From NCBI GenBank assembly GCA_017465475.1, contig JAFTWC010000050.1, positions 26,548-90,547 on the forward strand: 64,000 nt of DNA, read 5' to 3'. The stretch's first letter is position 1; the number at the start of each line of letters is the position of its first letter. Positions 50,427-59,460 of this stretch are shown here, piece by piece. Below the pieces are notes generated by a model. That model was not told the DNA's origin. It saw only the letters and a list, made by a program, of their open reading frames with translations, and did not search any database. The position numbers and the translations under genes are program-made. The DNA comes from Lachnospiraceae bacterium. GTDB lineage: Bacteria > Bacillota > Clostridia > Lachnospirales > Lachnospiraceae.

Positions 50427-51095
50427 ATGAGAAAAGGATTGACAGAAATCGTATTTATTTTGGACCGAAGCGGGTCCATGAGCGGTCTGGAGGCGGACAC
50501 CATCGGCGGCTACAACTCCTTGATGGAAAAGCAGAAGAAAGAAGAAGGGGAGGCTATCGTATCCACGGTGTTGTTTGATGATCAGACAGAGGTGTTGTAT
50601 GACCGGGTGGAACTTAAGAAGGTGCCGACCATGACCGAAAAGGAATACTTTGTGCGAGGCAGCACAGCGCTCCTTGATGCTCTGGGTGGGGCCATTCATC
50701 ACATCGGAAACGTACATAAGTATGCCAGAGAAGAGGACCGGCCGGAAAAGACGTTATTTATTATTACAACCGACGGAGAGGAAAACTCCAGCTGCACTTA
50801 CACCTACGATAAGGTGAAAAAGATGGTGGAGCGGCAGAAAAAAAAGTACGGTTGGGAGTTTTTATTCCTTGGCGCCAACATGGATGCTGTGGCAGAAGCA
50901 GCCAGATTCGGGATTGCATCGGAGCGGGCGGTGCGGTATCAGTGTGACCGTGAAGGAACTGAGGTGAACTACACGGTTCTTAGTAAGGCAATCAGTAAGG
51001 TTCGTAGTTGCGCCGCGGATGAAATGGAGCTTGCTTTGGCACCGGGCTGGAAGGAAGAGATTGAGGCGGATTATAAGAGGAGGGGGAAACGGTAA
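50427..51095 (+). CDS. VWA domain protein
   Basis: A 222-residue von Willebrand factor A domain with a complete MIDAS metal site: DRSGSMS (Asp13, Ser15, Ser17), Thr in RGSTALLDALG, and Asp in TTDGEENSS. A short C-terminal tail has RVQ-like charge. No signal peptide, so it acts in the cytoplasm, probably as a Mg-dependent binding partner. The ATG at 50427 follows AACGGAGGTAC. It is next to the macro-domain gene, a recurring pair in Firmicutes as far as I recall; the joint function is unknown. Confidence 0.9.
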   Translation: MRKGLTEIVFILDRSGSMSGLEADTIGGYNSLMEKQKKEEGEAIVSTVLFDDQTEVLYDRVELKKVPTMTEKEYFVRGSTALLDALGGAIHHIGNVHKYAREEDRPEKTLFIITTDGEENSSCTYTYDKVKKMVERQKKKYGWEFLFLGANMDAVAEAARFGIASERAVRYQCDREGTEVNYTVLSKAISKVRSCAADEMELALAPGWKEEIEADYKRRGKR

Positions 51096-51189
51096 ATTTA
51101 CTTGTCTGACCGGTGTATTTGTCGTTGGCTGTGCATTTGTAACTTTGTAAGTAAAGAATATAAGAATAAGTAATATATATTTGAAAACG

Positions 51190-51223
51190 ACAGAAAATGC
51201 GGTCACATGACCGCATTTTCTGT
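51190..51223. promoter_or_regulatory. 16-bp perfect palindrome, operator candidate of the toxin-antitoxin pair
   Basis: ACAGAAAATGCGGTCA at 51190-51205 and its exact reverse complement at 51208-51223 flank CA. The right arm ends on the first base of the -35 of the downstream promoter. Antitoxins of the MqsA type bind such palindromes to repress themselves. It could also help terminate the VWA gene, though no T run follows. Confidence 0.6.
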
Positions 51224-51250
51224 TGACAAACCTATAAAAATGGATATAAT
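51223..51250 (+). promoter_or_regulatory. Promoter of the toxin-antitoxin pair
   Basis: A consensus TTGACA at 51223-51228 and TATAAT at 51245-51250 with 16-nt spacing. The start codon of the toxin-like gene is 24 nt downstream. Confidence 0.85.
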
Positions 51251-51273
51251 ATATAATACAGGGAGGTAATCAG

Positions 51274-51624
51274 ATGGGGAATCAAGCTAGCGTGGCAGAT
51301 ATTACAGCATTCCTCGAAAGAGCGAAAAGACTTATATCTGCGGGGAAATATGATTTTGTTCCAAGAAGAAAGAATATGCAGGCATTGGCTCAGTACGGAA
51401 TGACAATTGCGGATGCCAAAGATGAGCTTTTGGGGCTTGTTGTGGGCGATTACTATAAGGGACCTAAGCGGGATTTTGATCAGAGCAAACCCGGAGATAT
51501 ATGGGAGTTCAAAAAGAATGTGGATGGAATTCGAAATCCGTTTTATGTAAAAGTTAAGATTGTACAAGAGAACGGGCAAGATATTTTGAAATGTATTGGA
51601 TTCCATGACGATGACTATGCTTAG
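51274..51624 (+). CDS. MqsR-like toxin candidate
   Basis: The 116-residue protein compares by eye with MqsR: an ITAFLERAKRLISAGKYDFVP helix, MTIADAKDELLGLVVGDYYKG (MqsR: GMCNVIIGLSESDFYKS), IWEFKKNVDG (MqsR: TIWQDVY) and YVKVKIVQENGQDILKCIGFH (MqsR: YLKITVIHDVLIVSFKE). MqsR is a GCU-cleaving ribonuclease in E. coli. Catalytic residues are not confirmed. GGGAGGTAATCAG precedes the ATG. The antitoxin gene is 20 nt downstream, in the toxin-first order usual for mqsRA. Confidence 0.7.
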   Translation: MGNQASVADITAFLERAKRLISAGKYDFVPRRKNMQALAQYGMTIADAKDELLGLVVGDYYKGPKRDFDQSKPGDIWEFKKNVDGIRNPFYVKVKIVQENGQDILKCIGFHDDDYA

Positions 51625-51643
51625 GCTATAGGAGGTGGCATCA

Positions 51644-52648
51644 ATGAAAAGATATTGCGAAGAATGTGACAGAGAGGTAGAAACAAAAGTAATTACAAGA
51701 AGGGAATCCTACAAGGTATGTGGAGAAGTAATCGAAGTCGATGCTCAGATTCTTATATGTGCAGAATGTGGAGAGGATTTTTTCTGCGAAGAATTGGATA
51801 ACGCCACTTTGGTTATTGCGTATAATGAATATCGTAGGAAGCATAAACTTTTGCTCCCGGAAGAAATCAAAAAGATAAGAGAACAGTATGGGTTGAGTCA
51901 GAGAAGTTTTGCCAAACTTTTAAACTGGGGCGATAAGACCATATACAGATATGAAAACGGTTCCATTCAGGATAAGGCGCACAATAGTCTTCTGTTGTTT
52001 TTACGTGACCCGGAAAATATGAAGACTTATCTTGTGGAAAATGAGATTTCACTGGATGCGAGACAAAGAGTAAAATTACTTGATGTGGTTGAGAAGCTTG
52101 AGCAAGATAGAGAGTATCGTATGAGCCGTAGATTTTTGGATTCGTTTTTTTCAAAGATTCCGTGTGAAGAAAATGGATTTAGAGCGTTTGATTATGAGAA
52201 ATTCTGCGCGATGGTATTGTTTTTTGCACACAAAAGCGGAGAGTTACTCAAGACAAAGTTGATGAAGTTATTGAATTATTCAGATATGGTTTTCTACAAA
52301 GAGAATGGCATATCCATATCGGGTGCAAAATATGCGCATTTGCCATATGGACCGGTTCCGGAGAATTTTGATATTCTCTTAGGGACAATGGCGGCGGATC
52401 ATATTGCACATATTGAGATTCTTTATGATAACGGCTATGAGAAGCATCATGTGATTCCTGATTGCGATATTCCGGAGGGGATTCTTTCTGAAGAAGAATG
52501 TGCAGTACTAGAACGTATTTATGAAAAGTTTGCGGAGTTCGGTTCTGTAGATATTTCCAATTATTCGCATAGAGAACGAGGATATAATTCAACAAAGCAG
52601 GGTGATATTATTTCTTATGCTTATGCGAAAGATATACAGTTGAATTGA
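51644..52648 (+). CDS. MqsA-type antitoxin with HTH and Panacea (SocA/DUF4065) domain
   Basis: A 334-residue protein. Cys5/Cys8 and Cys39/Cys42 (RYCEECDREV; LICAECGEDF) form an MqsA-like zinc domain. An Xre-type helix-turn-helix follows (IKKIREQYGLSQRSFAKLLNWGDKTIYRYENG). Residues 185-300 carry the Panacea/SocA pattern (LLNYSDMVFYKENGISISGAKYAHLPYGPVP). Panacea domains neutralise many unrelated toxins, so the fusion of an MqsA body with Panacea is notable. Start at 51644 after AGGAGGTGG. It would bind the upstream palindrome. Confidence 0.85.
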   Translation: MKRYCEECDREVETKVITRRESYKVCGEVIEVDAQILICAECGEDFFCEELDNATLVIAYNEYRRKHKLLLPEEIKKIREQYGLSQRSFAKLLNWGDKTIYRYENGSIQDKAHNSLLLFLRDPENMKTYLVENEISLDARQRVKLLDVVEKLEQDREYRMSRRFLDSFFSKIPCEENGFRAFDYEKFCAMVLFFAHKSGELLKTKLMKLLNYSDMVFYKENGISISGAKYAHLPYGPVPENFDILLGTMAADHIAHIEILYDNGYEKHHVIPDCDIPEGILSEEECAVLERIYEKFAEFGSVDISNYSHRERGYNSTKQGDIISYAYAKDIQLN

Positions 52649-52661
52649 GAGTGATTTAAAT

Positions 52662-52692
52662 AGTGACCGTTGGTGTAGTACTAGCGGTCACT
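52662..52692. other. Hairpin after the antitoxin gene
   Basis: AGTGACCG at 52662-52669 pairs with CGGTCACT at 52685-52692. No T run follows, so it is a weak terminator at best or a regulatory site before the xylanase gene. Confidence 0.4.
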
Positions 52693-52813
52693 GTTAAAGT
52701 GAAAATGCAAGTTTTTTACACTCCCGGAATAATGACTTTTTCGTTATATTATGGTAAAATTATAAGAAAACAGTCCGTTTTTACCGAATTCTAAACGAAA
52801 AGAGGAAAACAGT

Positions 52814-55800
52814 ATGAAAAAGATACGTTTATTTCTTGGATGCCTTGTGACGATGGCGCTACTGCTTGGGGCGTGCGGCTCGGCGAATACCGCCGCTACG
52901 CCTACCGAAGCGCCAAAGGCGACGGAAGCTCCAATAGAATCGAATACTCCGGGAAGTTCGGATATCACCGATACGCAGGCAGAAGGTGTGACACCAGTAC
53001 CGGGAGAAGGAAAAGCCCCGACGAATCAGGGGGATTTGACTTATGATGTAGGAACCTTCACTTGTTTGAGCACCTTCGCTTCTTCCTGTGAAGCGGCAGA
53101 AGACGGCGGGCTGGAAGTTCACTTTGAGAAGCAGTGGGGAGAGGTTCGTTTGGCTTTGCCGGAAGCAGTAGATTTAAGTCAGTGCATGTACATCGGATTG
53201 ACAATGAATACTTACGGTAATGACGTTTCTTTTCACTTTTTCGGAGAAAAGGCCCTTACAGTTTCCACGGCTAAAGCGGTGGAGTCACAGTATGGTTGCT
53301 TTCAAAAGGGGACAACCGAGTATCGGATGAATCCTGTCTCGGGAAAAGAAGTGTATGCAATGAGCCTTTCTGCGGTACAGGAGGTAACGGATCCGGAGTC
53401 ATATAAGGCTACGGTATACAGTGTGACCTTTTATATGAAGTCCGGGGCGAAAGTCGAACTGCCGACGGATGTGGCACCGGATGTGACGGAAGATATGACC
53501 CTTCGTTCCACTTACGGAAAAGAATTCGGATACGCAGGAACGGCGGTGTCCTTGGATGAACTGCAGAATCCGGCCTATTTGGAAGAAATTAAAAAGAATT
53601 ACAACAGTTTGACGGCCGGCTGGCAGATGAAGTTAGACCAGCTGCTTGTTTCTTCACCGACTTTAATTTCTGTGGAAGAAGCGAAGAATCTGGGCTATGT
53701 GATTCCGGATAATTATAAGGAGTCTGTGGTGCCTACCTTCCGGTTTGAAGATATGGACGCAATGTTAAAGATATGCAGTGAGAACGGTCTTAAGATGCGG
53801 TTCCATACGTTAGTATGGCATCAGCAGGCATTGGATTGGTTTTTCCGTACCGATTATAACCCGGGAGCAGCCTATGTGGCACCGGAGGTAATGGATGCAC
53901 GATTGGAGCTTTATATCCGGACTGTGATGAAACATGTGCTGGACGGAGCCTACGGTTCTGTGGTGTATGCCTGGGATGTGGTAAACGAATATTTGCATTT
54001 TGACAATGTAGATTATGAGAACTGGACCGCCGTGTACGGCAAAATCAATGAAAAGCCTTCGTATGTAAAGCTTGCCTTTGAGATTGCGGATGAGATGTTA
54101 AAGGAACGTGGTCTCAGAGAAGAGATGTCGTTGTTCTATAACGATTACAATACCTACATGACCGAGTGGAACGGTAGGGATATGACAAAGGCAATCATAG
54201 ATCTGATAGATTATATCAATTCTGACGGTAAGATTTGCGACGGTGTGGGAATGCAGACCCACATGGATATCAACGAGAATGCAAACTGGAGGGAGGACTA
54301 TAAAAACGCATTACAGGCGTTTTCGGATGCCGGTCTGGAAATACAGCTGACGGAAGTGGATGTGTTTGCAAGTACGGAGGCTATTACGGAACAGGTTCAG
54401 GAAGAGGTTTACGTAGGTCTTATGGCGGAAGTGCTGAAAGCAAGGAAAGCAGGTGGAAAGATTACCGGTATTACTTTCTGGGGAATCGCTGACAGTACCA
54501 GCAATTTAAAGGAGTATAAGCCACTGTTGTTTGAGTATCCGGGCAGACCGAAGACGGCATATTACAGAGTGTTGCAGACCTATTTGGACGGCGGAGAGGA
54601 GAAGGTACCGACGGGAACCAAAGCCCCGGCTCCGACGGAGGCTCCAAAGGCAACGGAGACTCCAAAACCGACGGAAGCTCCGAAGCCGACAGATACTCCG
54701 AAGGCAACGGCCACTCCGAAGCCGACGGCAACACCAAGGCCGACTGCTACACCGGTGCCGACGGCAACCCCGAAGCCGATAAAAAAGCCGAATCAGGAGG
54801 GGGAACTTACCTTTACCTTTGACGAAATGGAGTGTATGACTGAGTTTAACGGAACCTATGAGTTGAAGTCGGACGGTTCCGTCCGGGCACAGTTTGACGC
54901 CCAGTGGGCTCAGGCCATTTATGCCCTGCCACAGGGTGTGGATTTGACCAAATGTGAGTATATTACGGTAAAAGCAAAGAGTGAAAACTATCCATTGGGT
55001 GTGAAGTTATTCCATAAAGGGGTGTTTACCGATGTATGGAATTCGGAACTTTATTGTAAGTATGACTGTTACGGCAAGGGTACGGCGGTGTATGTATTAT
55101 CCCCGGAGATGACAGAGACGGTTTGGGGCGTGGGCCTGATGGCCATGGAGGATGTGCAGGACTTTTCCAAGTACACGGCAGAAGCTTACAGTATTACCTT
55201 CCACATGAAGCAGGAAGAGGGAGCAACCAACATCAAGGAACAGACTATGTGGGGGGATGTGACCTATGATTTCAATGACTTGAAAACGGTGTATACCGAC
55301 CATTCCTCCTATACGGTAAACAGAGACGGTTCCGTTACGTTGTCTTACGATGAACGGTGGAAGGATGTGAGATTTGCATTTCCGAAAGCCGTGGATCTGA
55401 ATTATTGTATGGGTATCACCGTAAAGGCGGATACCACAAATCCCATGGCAGTGAAATTCTTCGATAAGAAATTTTCCATTGACCCGGGCTGCAATGAAAT
55501 CTTTATTGATTATAACTACAATAAGGAGGGCGTGAATATTTATTCCAGTTTCCCGGAAGTATTGAAGGAGCTTTACGGCATCGGTTTTATGTCCATGGAG
55601 GAGAAGGAGCCGGGAAAAGATTATAAGGTAACAATATACAGTATCACCTTCCATATGGCATCGAAAAACGATGCGTCCGTACCGAAGCAGATTGCGCCGG
55701 ATGTGACGAAGCAGATGACCTTTAAGAATACTTACGCGACGGTGTTTGAACGGTTCGGGGCAGCGGTATCCATTCAGGAACTGCGTCATCCGCTGGTGCT

Positions 55801-56824
55801 TTCCGAGATTAAGGAGCAGTATACCAGTATTACCCTGGGAAATGATATGAAACCGGATTTTTTGTTCGGTTGGGACCCTAAGTTCATTTCTGTAGCAGAA
55901 GCAAAAGAGCAGGGGTATATTATTCCTGCGAATTATAAAGAGAAAACCGTACCGGTACTTTACTTTGATGTGGTGGATGAGGCCCTGCGGATTTGTGCGG
56001 AAAACGGGTTGGAGCTCCGGGCTCACACTCTTTTGTGGCATGAGCAGACCCAAACCTGGTTTTTCAGAGAAGGATATTCCTACGACAATGGGTTTGTCAC
56101 TCCGGAAGTAATGGATGCCAGACTGGAGTACTATATCCGGAATGTCATGAATTATGTGTACAATCACGAGTACGGACATTTGATTTATGCATGGGATGTG
56201 GTAAACGAGTATTTCCACTCGAATATTGACAGCTCTGACTGGTTGCACGTGTATGGTGGGCAGGGTCTGACGCCTTGCTTTGTAAAGTTGGCATATCAGG
56301 TGGCGGACGATGTGCTTCGTGACTTCGGAATTAGAGATCAGGTGTCTTTGATTTTTAATGATTTTAATACCTTTGAGGTGAATTCTTATGTGAACACCCC
56401 GGAAGCACTGCTTTCCATTGTGAGGTTTATTAACTCCGACGGCAAGATTTGTGACGGTATCGGTATGCAGGCTCATATGGATGTTTACTGGCCGGAAGAC
56501 CAAAACTCCATTGCAAATACGGCGAAAAAGTTCCTGGCAGCGGGCCTGGAAGTACAGATTACGGAGTTGGATATCACCATTCAAAATCCTCGTTCCAACA
56601 GCGAGGAGGACCAGCGGAAGTTGTTCCGGAAGGTGTTTACGGATTTACTGGAAATCAAGAGAAGCGGAGGGGATATTTCTTCCGTGACCATCTGGGGAAT
56701 TGCGGATAATACATCCTGGCTGAAGGAGTACTCGCCGTTGATGTTTAAAAATTATGACACGCCGAAGGATGCCTACTATGAGGTGTTGCAGGCATACCTG
56801 GATGCGGGCTTTCGAATGAAGTAA
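52814..56824 (+). CDS. Surface lipoprotein with two GH10 endo-xylanase modules
   Basis: A 1336-residue lipoprotein. Residues 1-21 are a signal peptide with lipobox LLGAC (Cys21), followed by an Ala/Thr/Pro linker. A first beta-sandwich-like repeat (about 75-215) precedes GH10 module 1 (about 216-593), with acid/base Glu392 in WDVVNE and nucleophile Glu514 in LTEVD. A Pro/Thr-rich linker (about 598-655) leads to two more repeats (about 660-810 and 815-955) and GH10 module 2 (about 956-1336), with Glu1132 (WDVVNE) and Glu1251 (ITELD). HTLVWHQQ and HTLLWHEQ are GH10 hallmarks. It should cut xylan at the cell surface. The repeats share the pattern FALPxAVDLxxC and YSITFHM and may be carbohydrate-binding. 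Confidence 0.94.
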   Translation: MKKIRLFLGCLVTMALLLGACGSANTAATPTEAPKATEAPIESNTPGSSDITDTQAEGVTPVPGEGKAPTNQGDLTYDVGTFTCLSTFASSCEAAEDGGLEVHFEKQWGEVRLALPEAVDLSQCMYIGLTMNTYGNDVSFHFFGEKALTVSTAKAVESQYGCFQKGTTEYRMNPVSGKEVYAMSLSAVQEVTDPESYKATVYSVTFYMKSGAKVELPTDVAPDVTEDMTLRSTYGKEFGYAGTAVSLDELQNPAYLEEIKKNYNSLTAGWQMKLDQLLVSSPTLISVEEAKNLGYVIPDNYKESVVPTFRFEDMDAMLKICSENGLKMRFHTLVWHQQALDWFFRTDYNPGAAYVAPEVMDARLELYIRTVMKHVLDGAYGSVVYAWDVVNEYLHFDNVDYENWTAVYGKINEKPSYVKLAFEIADEMLKERGLREEMSLFYNDYNTYMTEWNGRDMTKAIIDLIDYINSDGKICDGVGMQTHMDINENANWREDYKNALQAFSDAGLEIQLTEVDVFASTEAITEQVQEEVYVGLMAEVLKARKAGGKITGITFWGIADSTSNLKEYKPLLFEYPGRPKTAYYRVLQTYLDGGEEKVPTGTKAPAPTEAPKATETPKPTEAPKPTDTPKATATPKPTATPRPTATPVPTATPKPIKKPNQEGELTFTFDEMECMTEFNGTYELKSDGSVRAQFDAQWAQAIYALPQGVDLTKCEYITVKAKSENYPLGVKLFHKGVFTDVWNSELYCKYDCYGKGTAVYVLSPEMTETVWGVGLMAMEDVQDFSKYTAEAYSITFHMKQEEGATNIKEQTMWGDVTYDFNDLKTVYTDHSSYTVNRDGSVTLSYDERWKDVRFAFPKAVDLNYCMGITVKADTTNPMAVKFFDKKFSIDPGCNEIFIDYNYNKEGVNIYSSFPEVLKELYGIGFMSMEEKEPGKDYKVTIYSITFHMASKNDASVPKQIAPDVTKQMTFKNTYATVFERFGAAVSIQELRHPLVLSEIKEQYTSITLGNDMKPDFLFGWDPKFISVAEAKEQGYIIPANYKEKTVPVLYFDVVDEALRICAENGLELRAHTLLWHEQTQTWFFREGYSYDNGFVTPEVMDARLEYYIRNVMNYVYNHEYGHLIYAWDVVNEYFHSNIDSSDWLHVYGGQGLTPCFVKLAYQVADDVLRDFGIRDQVSLIFNDFNTFEVNSYVNTPEALLSIVRFINSDGKICDGIGMQAHMDVYWPEDQNSIANTAKKFLAAGLEVQITELDITIQNPRSNSEEDQRKLFRKVFTDLLEIKRSGGDISSVTIWGIADNTSWLKEYSPLMFKNYDTPKDAYYEVLQAYLDAGFRMK

Positions 56825-56870
56825 GAAGTCATAATTCTGCAGGAAGCGAATCAAAATATAGGATAGCAAG

Positions 56871-56921
56871 AGAGGCTGTTGCAGTTACGAGTGAGAATCG
56901 TAGTGCGACGGCCTCTTTTTT
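56871..56921 (+). terminator. Terminator of the xylanase gene
   Basis: AGAGGCTGTTGCA at 56871-56883 pairs with TGCGACGGCCTCT at 56904-56916 (13 pairs, two G-U), with a further inner stem, then T6. Confidence 0.85.
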
Positions 56922-57007
56922 GATTGCATGGCTTTAAAAAGAGAAGGCAGATAGTGCGGATTTATCAAATGGTATAGCGGAATAATTTTTAAGCGGAATT
57001 TCCGGTT

Positions 57008-57114
57008 GACTTGGCGCCTTTGAGTGACTAGGTGCTGTTGATAGACTTGGCGCTTTTGATAGACTTGGCGCCTTTGAGTGACTAGGTGCTGTTAAGTGAC
57101 CTGCGCTTTTGAGG
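57008..57114. repeat. Tandem array of six 18-bp units
   Basis: Units start at 57008, 57026, 57044, 57062, 57080 and 57098, with consensus GACTTGGCGCTTTTGAKW (last unit 17 bp). Units 1 and 4 are identical; 2 and 5 are near-identical (GACTAGGTGCTGTT-), so the array also has a 54-bp higher-order period. It is not coding in any frame on the plus strand; on the minus strand one frame is open from unit 4 to unit 1. Confidence 0.85.
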
Positions 57115-57507
57115 GTGAGTTTCTCAAAAGACGCGTTTGAGACGAAATTGACCCAAAAGTGATAGCAGGAAGGGATAGCGACGAGGTGTTTGGTGGTGTT
57201 TTTGGGGGGATTTTCTCAGAATCGTTCATTTTAGTGGTTTGTGCCCAAGAAAGTATTAAACCGTTTCTCAAATAAAGGCTTTTAGTAGAATTAGAGAAAA
57301 TGAAGTAGACAGATGTTTGAAAAACCACCGAAATCATCCGGAAAATGCCGGAATAGAGGGAGAAATTGGGTCAGAGGTTATGAAAAGTAATGAAATGCCC
57401 CAAAATGTATAGAGCCCCTTCAATACAAGGCCAAAGTGCAGTTGTATTTTTTATCTCAAATGTGGATGCCTTGTTTCTTGCAATCTAGTTAGAATTCAAA
57501 TTAGTGA

Positions 57508-57536
57508 TTGAATATATAAAAATATTGTGATATAAT
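57508..57536 (+). promoter_or_regulatory. Promoter of the esterase gene
   Basis: TTGAAT at 57508-57513 and TATAAT at 57531-57536 are 17 nt apart; TGA precedes the -10 (extended). The start codon is 112 nt downstream, leaving a long leader. Confidence 0.8.
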
Positions 57537-57647
57537 GGAGAAGTGGTTGATGTGAGAATAACGATTAGAAACGGATGATATTTTGTCTGTTTGAGAGGAA
57601 GATTTCTAACATCGGCGCAAGAGAAAGGATTTGAGGAGGATTTTGAT

Positions 57648-59246
57648 ATGGCAATGATGGAACGTCCGGTTGTCAGCACAATGGCTGACGGCGGCAAGTA
57701 TTGGGAACACGAGTTTGAGAAGTTTTATTTAAAGACCTATCTTCCGGCAACGGAGATTGACGGTCAGGTAAATAACTATACCTTCCGTGCACCGCTTTTA
57801 TTAGTATTTGAAGAAAACAGACAGAGCATGGATGACGCCATTGCTTTTGCAAAAAAGAGCGGTTTGGCAGACGTGGCTTCTGCGGTGGATTCTGCAGTGC
57901 TTTTTGTGTATCCGACCTGTGAAGGCGGTTGGGCAAACGCTACGGAAGAGCTGTATGCTTCTTTGATTGAGGAAGTAAAGATGGACCCGAATTATAAAGA
58001 CGGTATCGTAGAACAGCATGACTTCTTCAAGCGTGAGTTCAAGGGATTCTTTATCCGCGGTGCGATTTTCAGAGCCGACATTTACAGCTACGGTGCATCC
58101 GCAGACTATGTGGCAAAGAATTTACTTAAGACCTTGCAGGGTCAGTATTTGTGGGGACCGGGTGAGATTACTCCGGCTATGTGTTCCATGGAGAACCTTT
58201 CCGTAATTCCGCAGGTAGAGCGTACCGATATCGGTATTTTAAGCGTAGGAAACTCCGACGAAGTAAACGCTGCATTTAAGGATTGCAAGAATTTGCTTGT
58301 AAAGGCTGAAGCAGATTATAAGGCAGATTTTAAGGCATTTGTACGCAAGTTTAAGATGTGGTGCGGCAACATGGAAATGGAACCGAACTTCGAAGAAATG
58401 AACATGACGGAAGAAGCAGGCTGTGTTGTTGTCAAGACTTCTCCGGACAACATGGGCATGTTTAAGGGAACCACAGAGCATGCAGTAGGTTACTTTGCAT
58501 ATTATAACAACGATTTGTTTGATAAGGGACCGGCTCCGCTTATGATGGGCTTCCACGGCGGCGGAGATACCTCCATGTACTTAACCTTTGTAGCAGGCTG
58601 GTATGAGATTGCACACAGATACGGCTTCTTGTTTGTATCCTTAGAGAATCACCAGAACGTAACTGCTACCGAGGTAATGGAAGTAATCGAAGACTTGAAG
58701 AAGAAGTACAACATTGACGAGAAGCGTATTTACGCAACGGGCTTCTCCATGGGTAGCGGAAAGACCTGGAACATGTACCAGGAGTATCCGGAAGCATTCG
58801 CAGGAGTGGCTCCGGCCAGTGCATTATTCCCGGTGAAGAACAACCCGATGGCTCAGTCCAACAGCGGCAGATTCAACACCACGGTACCGGTGCCGATTTT
58901 CTACTCCGGCGGCGAGAAGTCTCATTTACCGGAACTTCCGTTCCAGGCAGAATCGGGTCTCGAGCGTATTCAGTATTGTGCAGAGACCAATAAGCTTAAG
59001 AAGAAGTTCGACGCAGTCAACTATGCCGATAAGGATAATTGGGCAAATCCGATTTGGGGCATTGAAGGAGACCGTGTGGAGAAAGTACACGACGATTCCC
59101 GCGGAAGCGATTTAACCATTCACTACTTTGACAGTGAAGACGGTGTATGTCGTACCGCATTTGCAAGTGTAAGCGAGCAGGTACATGAGTGCAGACATCA
59201 TACCAATGAAAATGCATGGAAGTTTATCTCTCAGTTTACCAGATAA
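57648..59246 (+). CDS. Alpha/beta-hydrolase, PHB-depolymerase/esterase-like, two-domain
   Basis: A 532-residue cytoplasmic protein (no signal peptide). The N-terminal half (about 1-275) is unfamiliar, with [25 protein letters not shown] and [16 protein letters not shown]. The C-terminal half is an alpha/beta hydrolase: [10 protein letters not shown] as oxyanion region and [12 protein letters not shown] with nucleophile Ser367; a C-terminal His in [13 protein letters not shown] is a possible catalytic His. Position after the xylanase gene suggests an ester-cleaving role on imported xylan fragments, but this is not shown. The ATG at 57648 follows GAGGAGGA; the frame starts earlier at 57591 without support. 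Confidence 0.8.
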   Translation: MAMMERPVVSTMADGGKYWEHEFEKFYLKTYLPATEIDGQVNNYTFRAPLLLVFEENRQSMDDAIAFAKKSGLADVASAVDSAVLFVYPTCEGGWANATEELYASLIEEVKMDPNYKDGIVEQHDFFKREFKGFFIRGAIFRADIYSYGASADYVAKNLLKTLQGQYLWGPGEITPAMCSMENLSVIPQVERTDIGILSVGNSDEVNAAFKDCKNLLVKAEADYKADFKAFVRKFKMWCGNMEMEPNFEEMNMTEEAGCVVVKTSPDNMGMFKGTTEHAVGYFAYYNNDLFDKGPAPLMMGFHGGGDTSMYLTFVAGWYEIAHRYGFLFVSLENHQNVTATEVMEVIEDLKKKYNIDEKRIYATGFSMGSGKTWNMYQEYPEAFAGVAPASALFPVKNNPMAQSNSGRFNTTVPVPIFYSGGEKSHLPELPFQAESGLERIQYCAETNKLKKKFDAVNYADKDNWANPIWGIEGDRVEKVHDDSRGSDLTIHYFDSEDGVCRTAFASVSEQVHECRHHTNENAWKFISQFTR

Positions 59247-59460
59247 GAATGGGATTACAAACATCCAATAAAGTAACAAGTGCAAAGGCAGCCATCACCA
59301 CCCCCGGCGACGGCTGCTTTTTGCGTGTCGGAATGTGCAGCCCGCATGTTTCCATTTGACAAGAGGGGCAGATATGTGTATGATATTCTTAGGAAAACTA
59401 TAATAAAAAGATATGATGCACGTAAGATACGTTGTTCATAGATACGAGGAGGATTTTTCA

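Larger units (their letters stand above)
56825..57647. other. Gene-free 823 nt between xylanase and esterase genes
   Basis: Contains, in order, the xylanase terminator (56871-56921), an 18-bp tandem array (57008-57114), about 390 nt in which I find no coding frame or motif, and the esterase promoter (57508-57536). A minus-strand frame at 57092-57337 has no ribosome binding site and ends inside the array. The stretch may be a remnant of a lost gene. Confidence 0.7.

Noticed and set aside
55097-56584. Long open frame on the minus strand (495 codons)
   Set aside because: It lies wholly inside the second half of the GH10 xylanase gene, which has catalytic motifs in the plus frame; no ribosome binding site and a composition typical of antisense shadow.
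57008-57114. CRISPR-like array
   Set aside because: Units are contiguous with no unique spacers, 18 bp is too short for a CRISPR repeat, and no cas gene is nearby.
57092-57337. Minus-strand 81-codon frame
   Set aside because: No ribosome binding site or recognisable domain; it ends inside the 18-bp repeat array. Kept only as background for that array.
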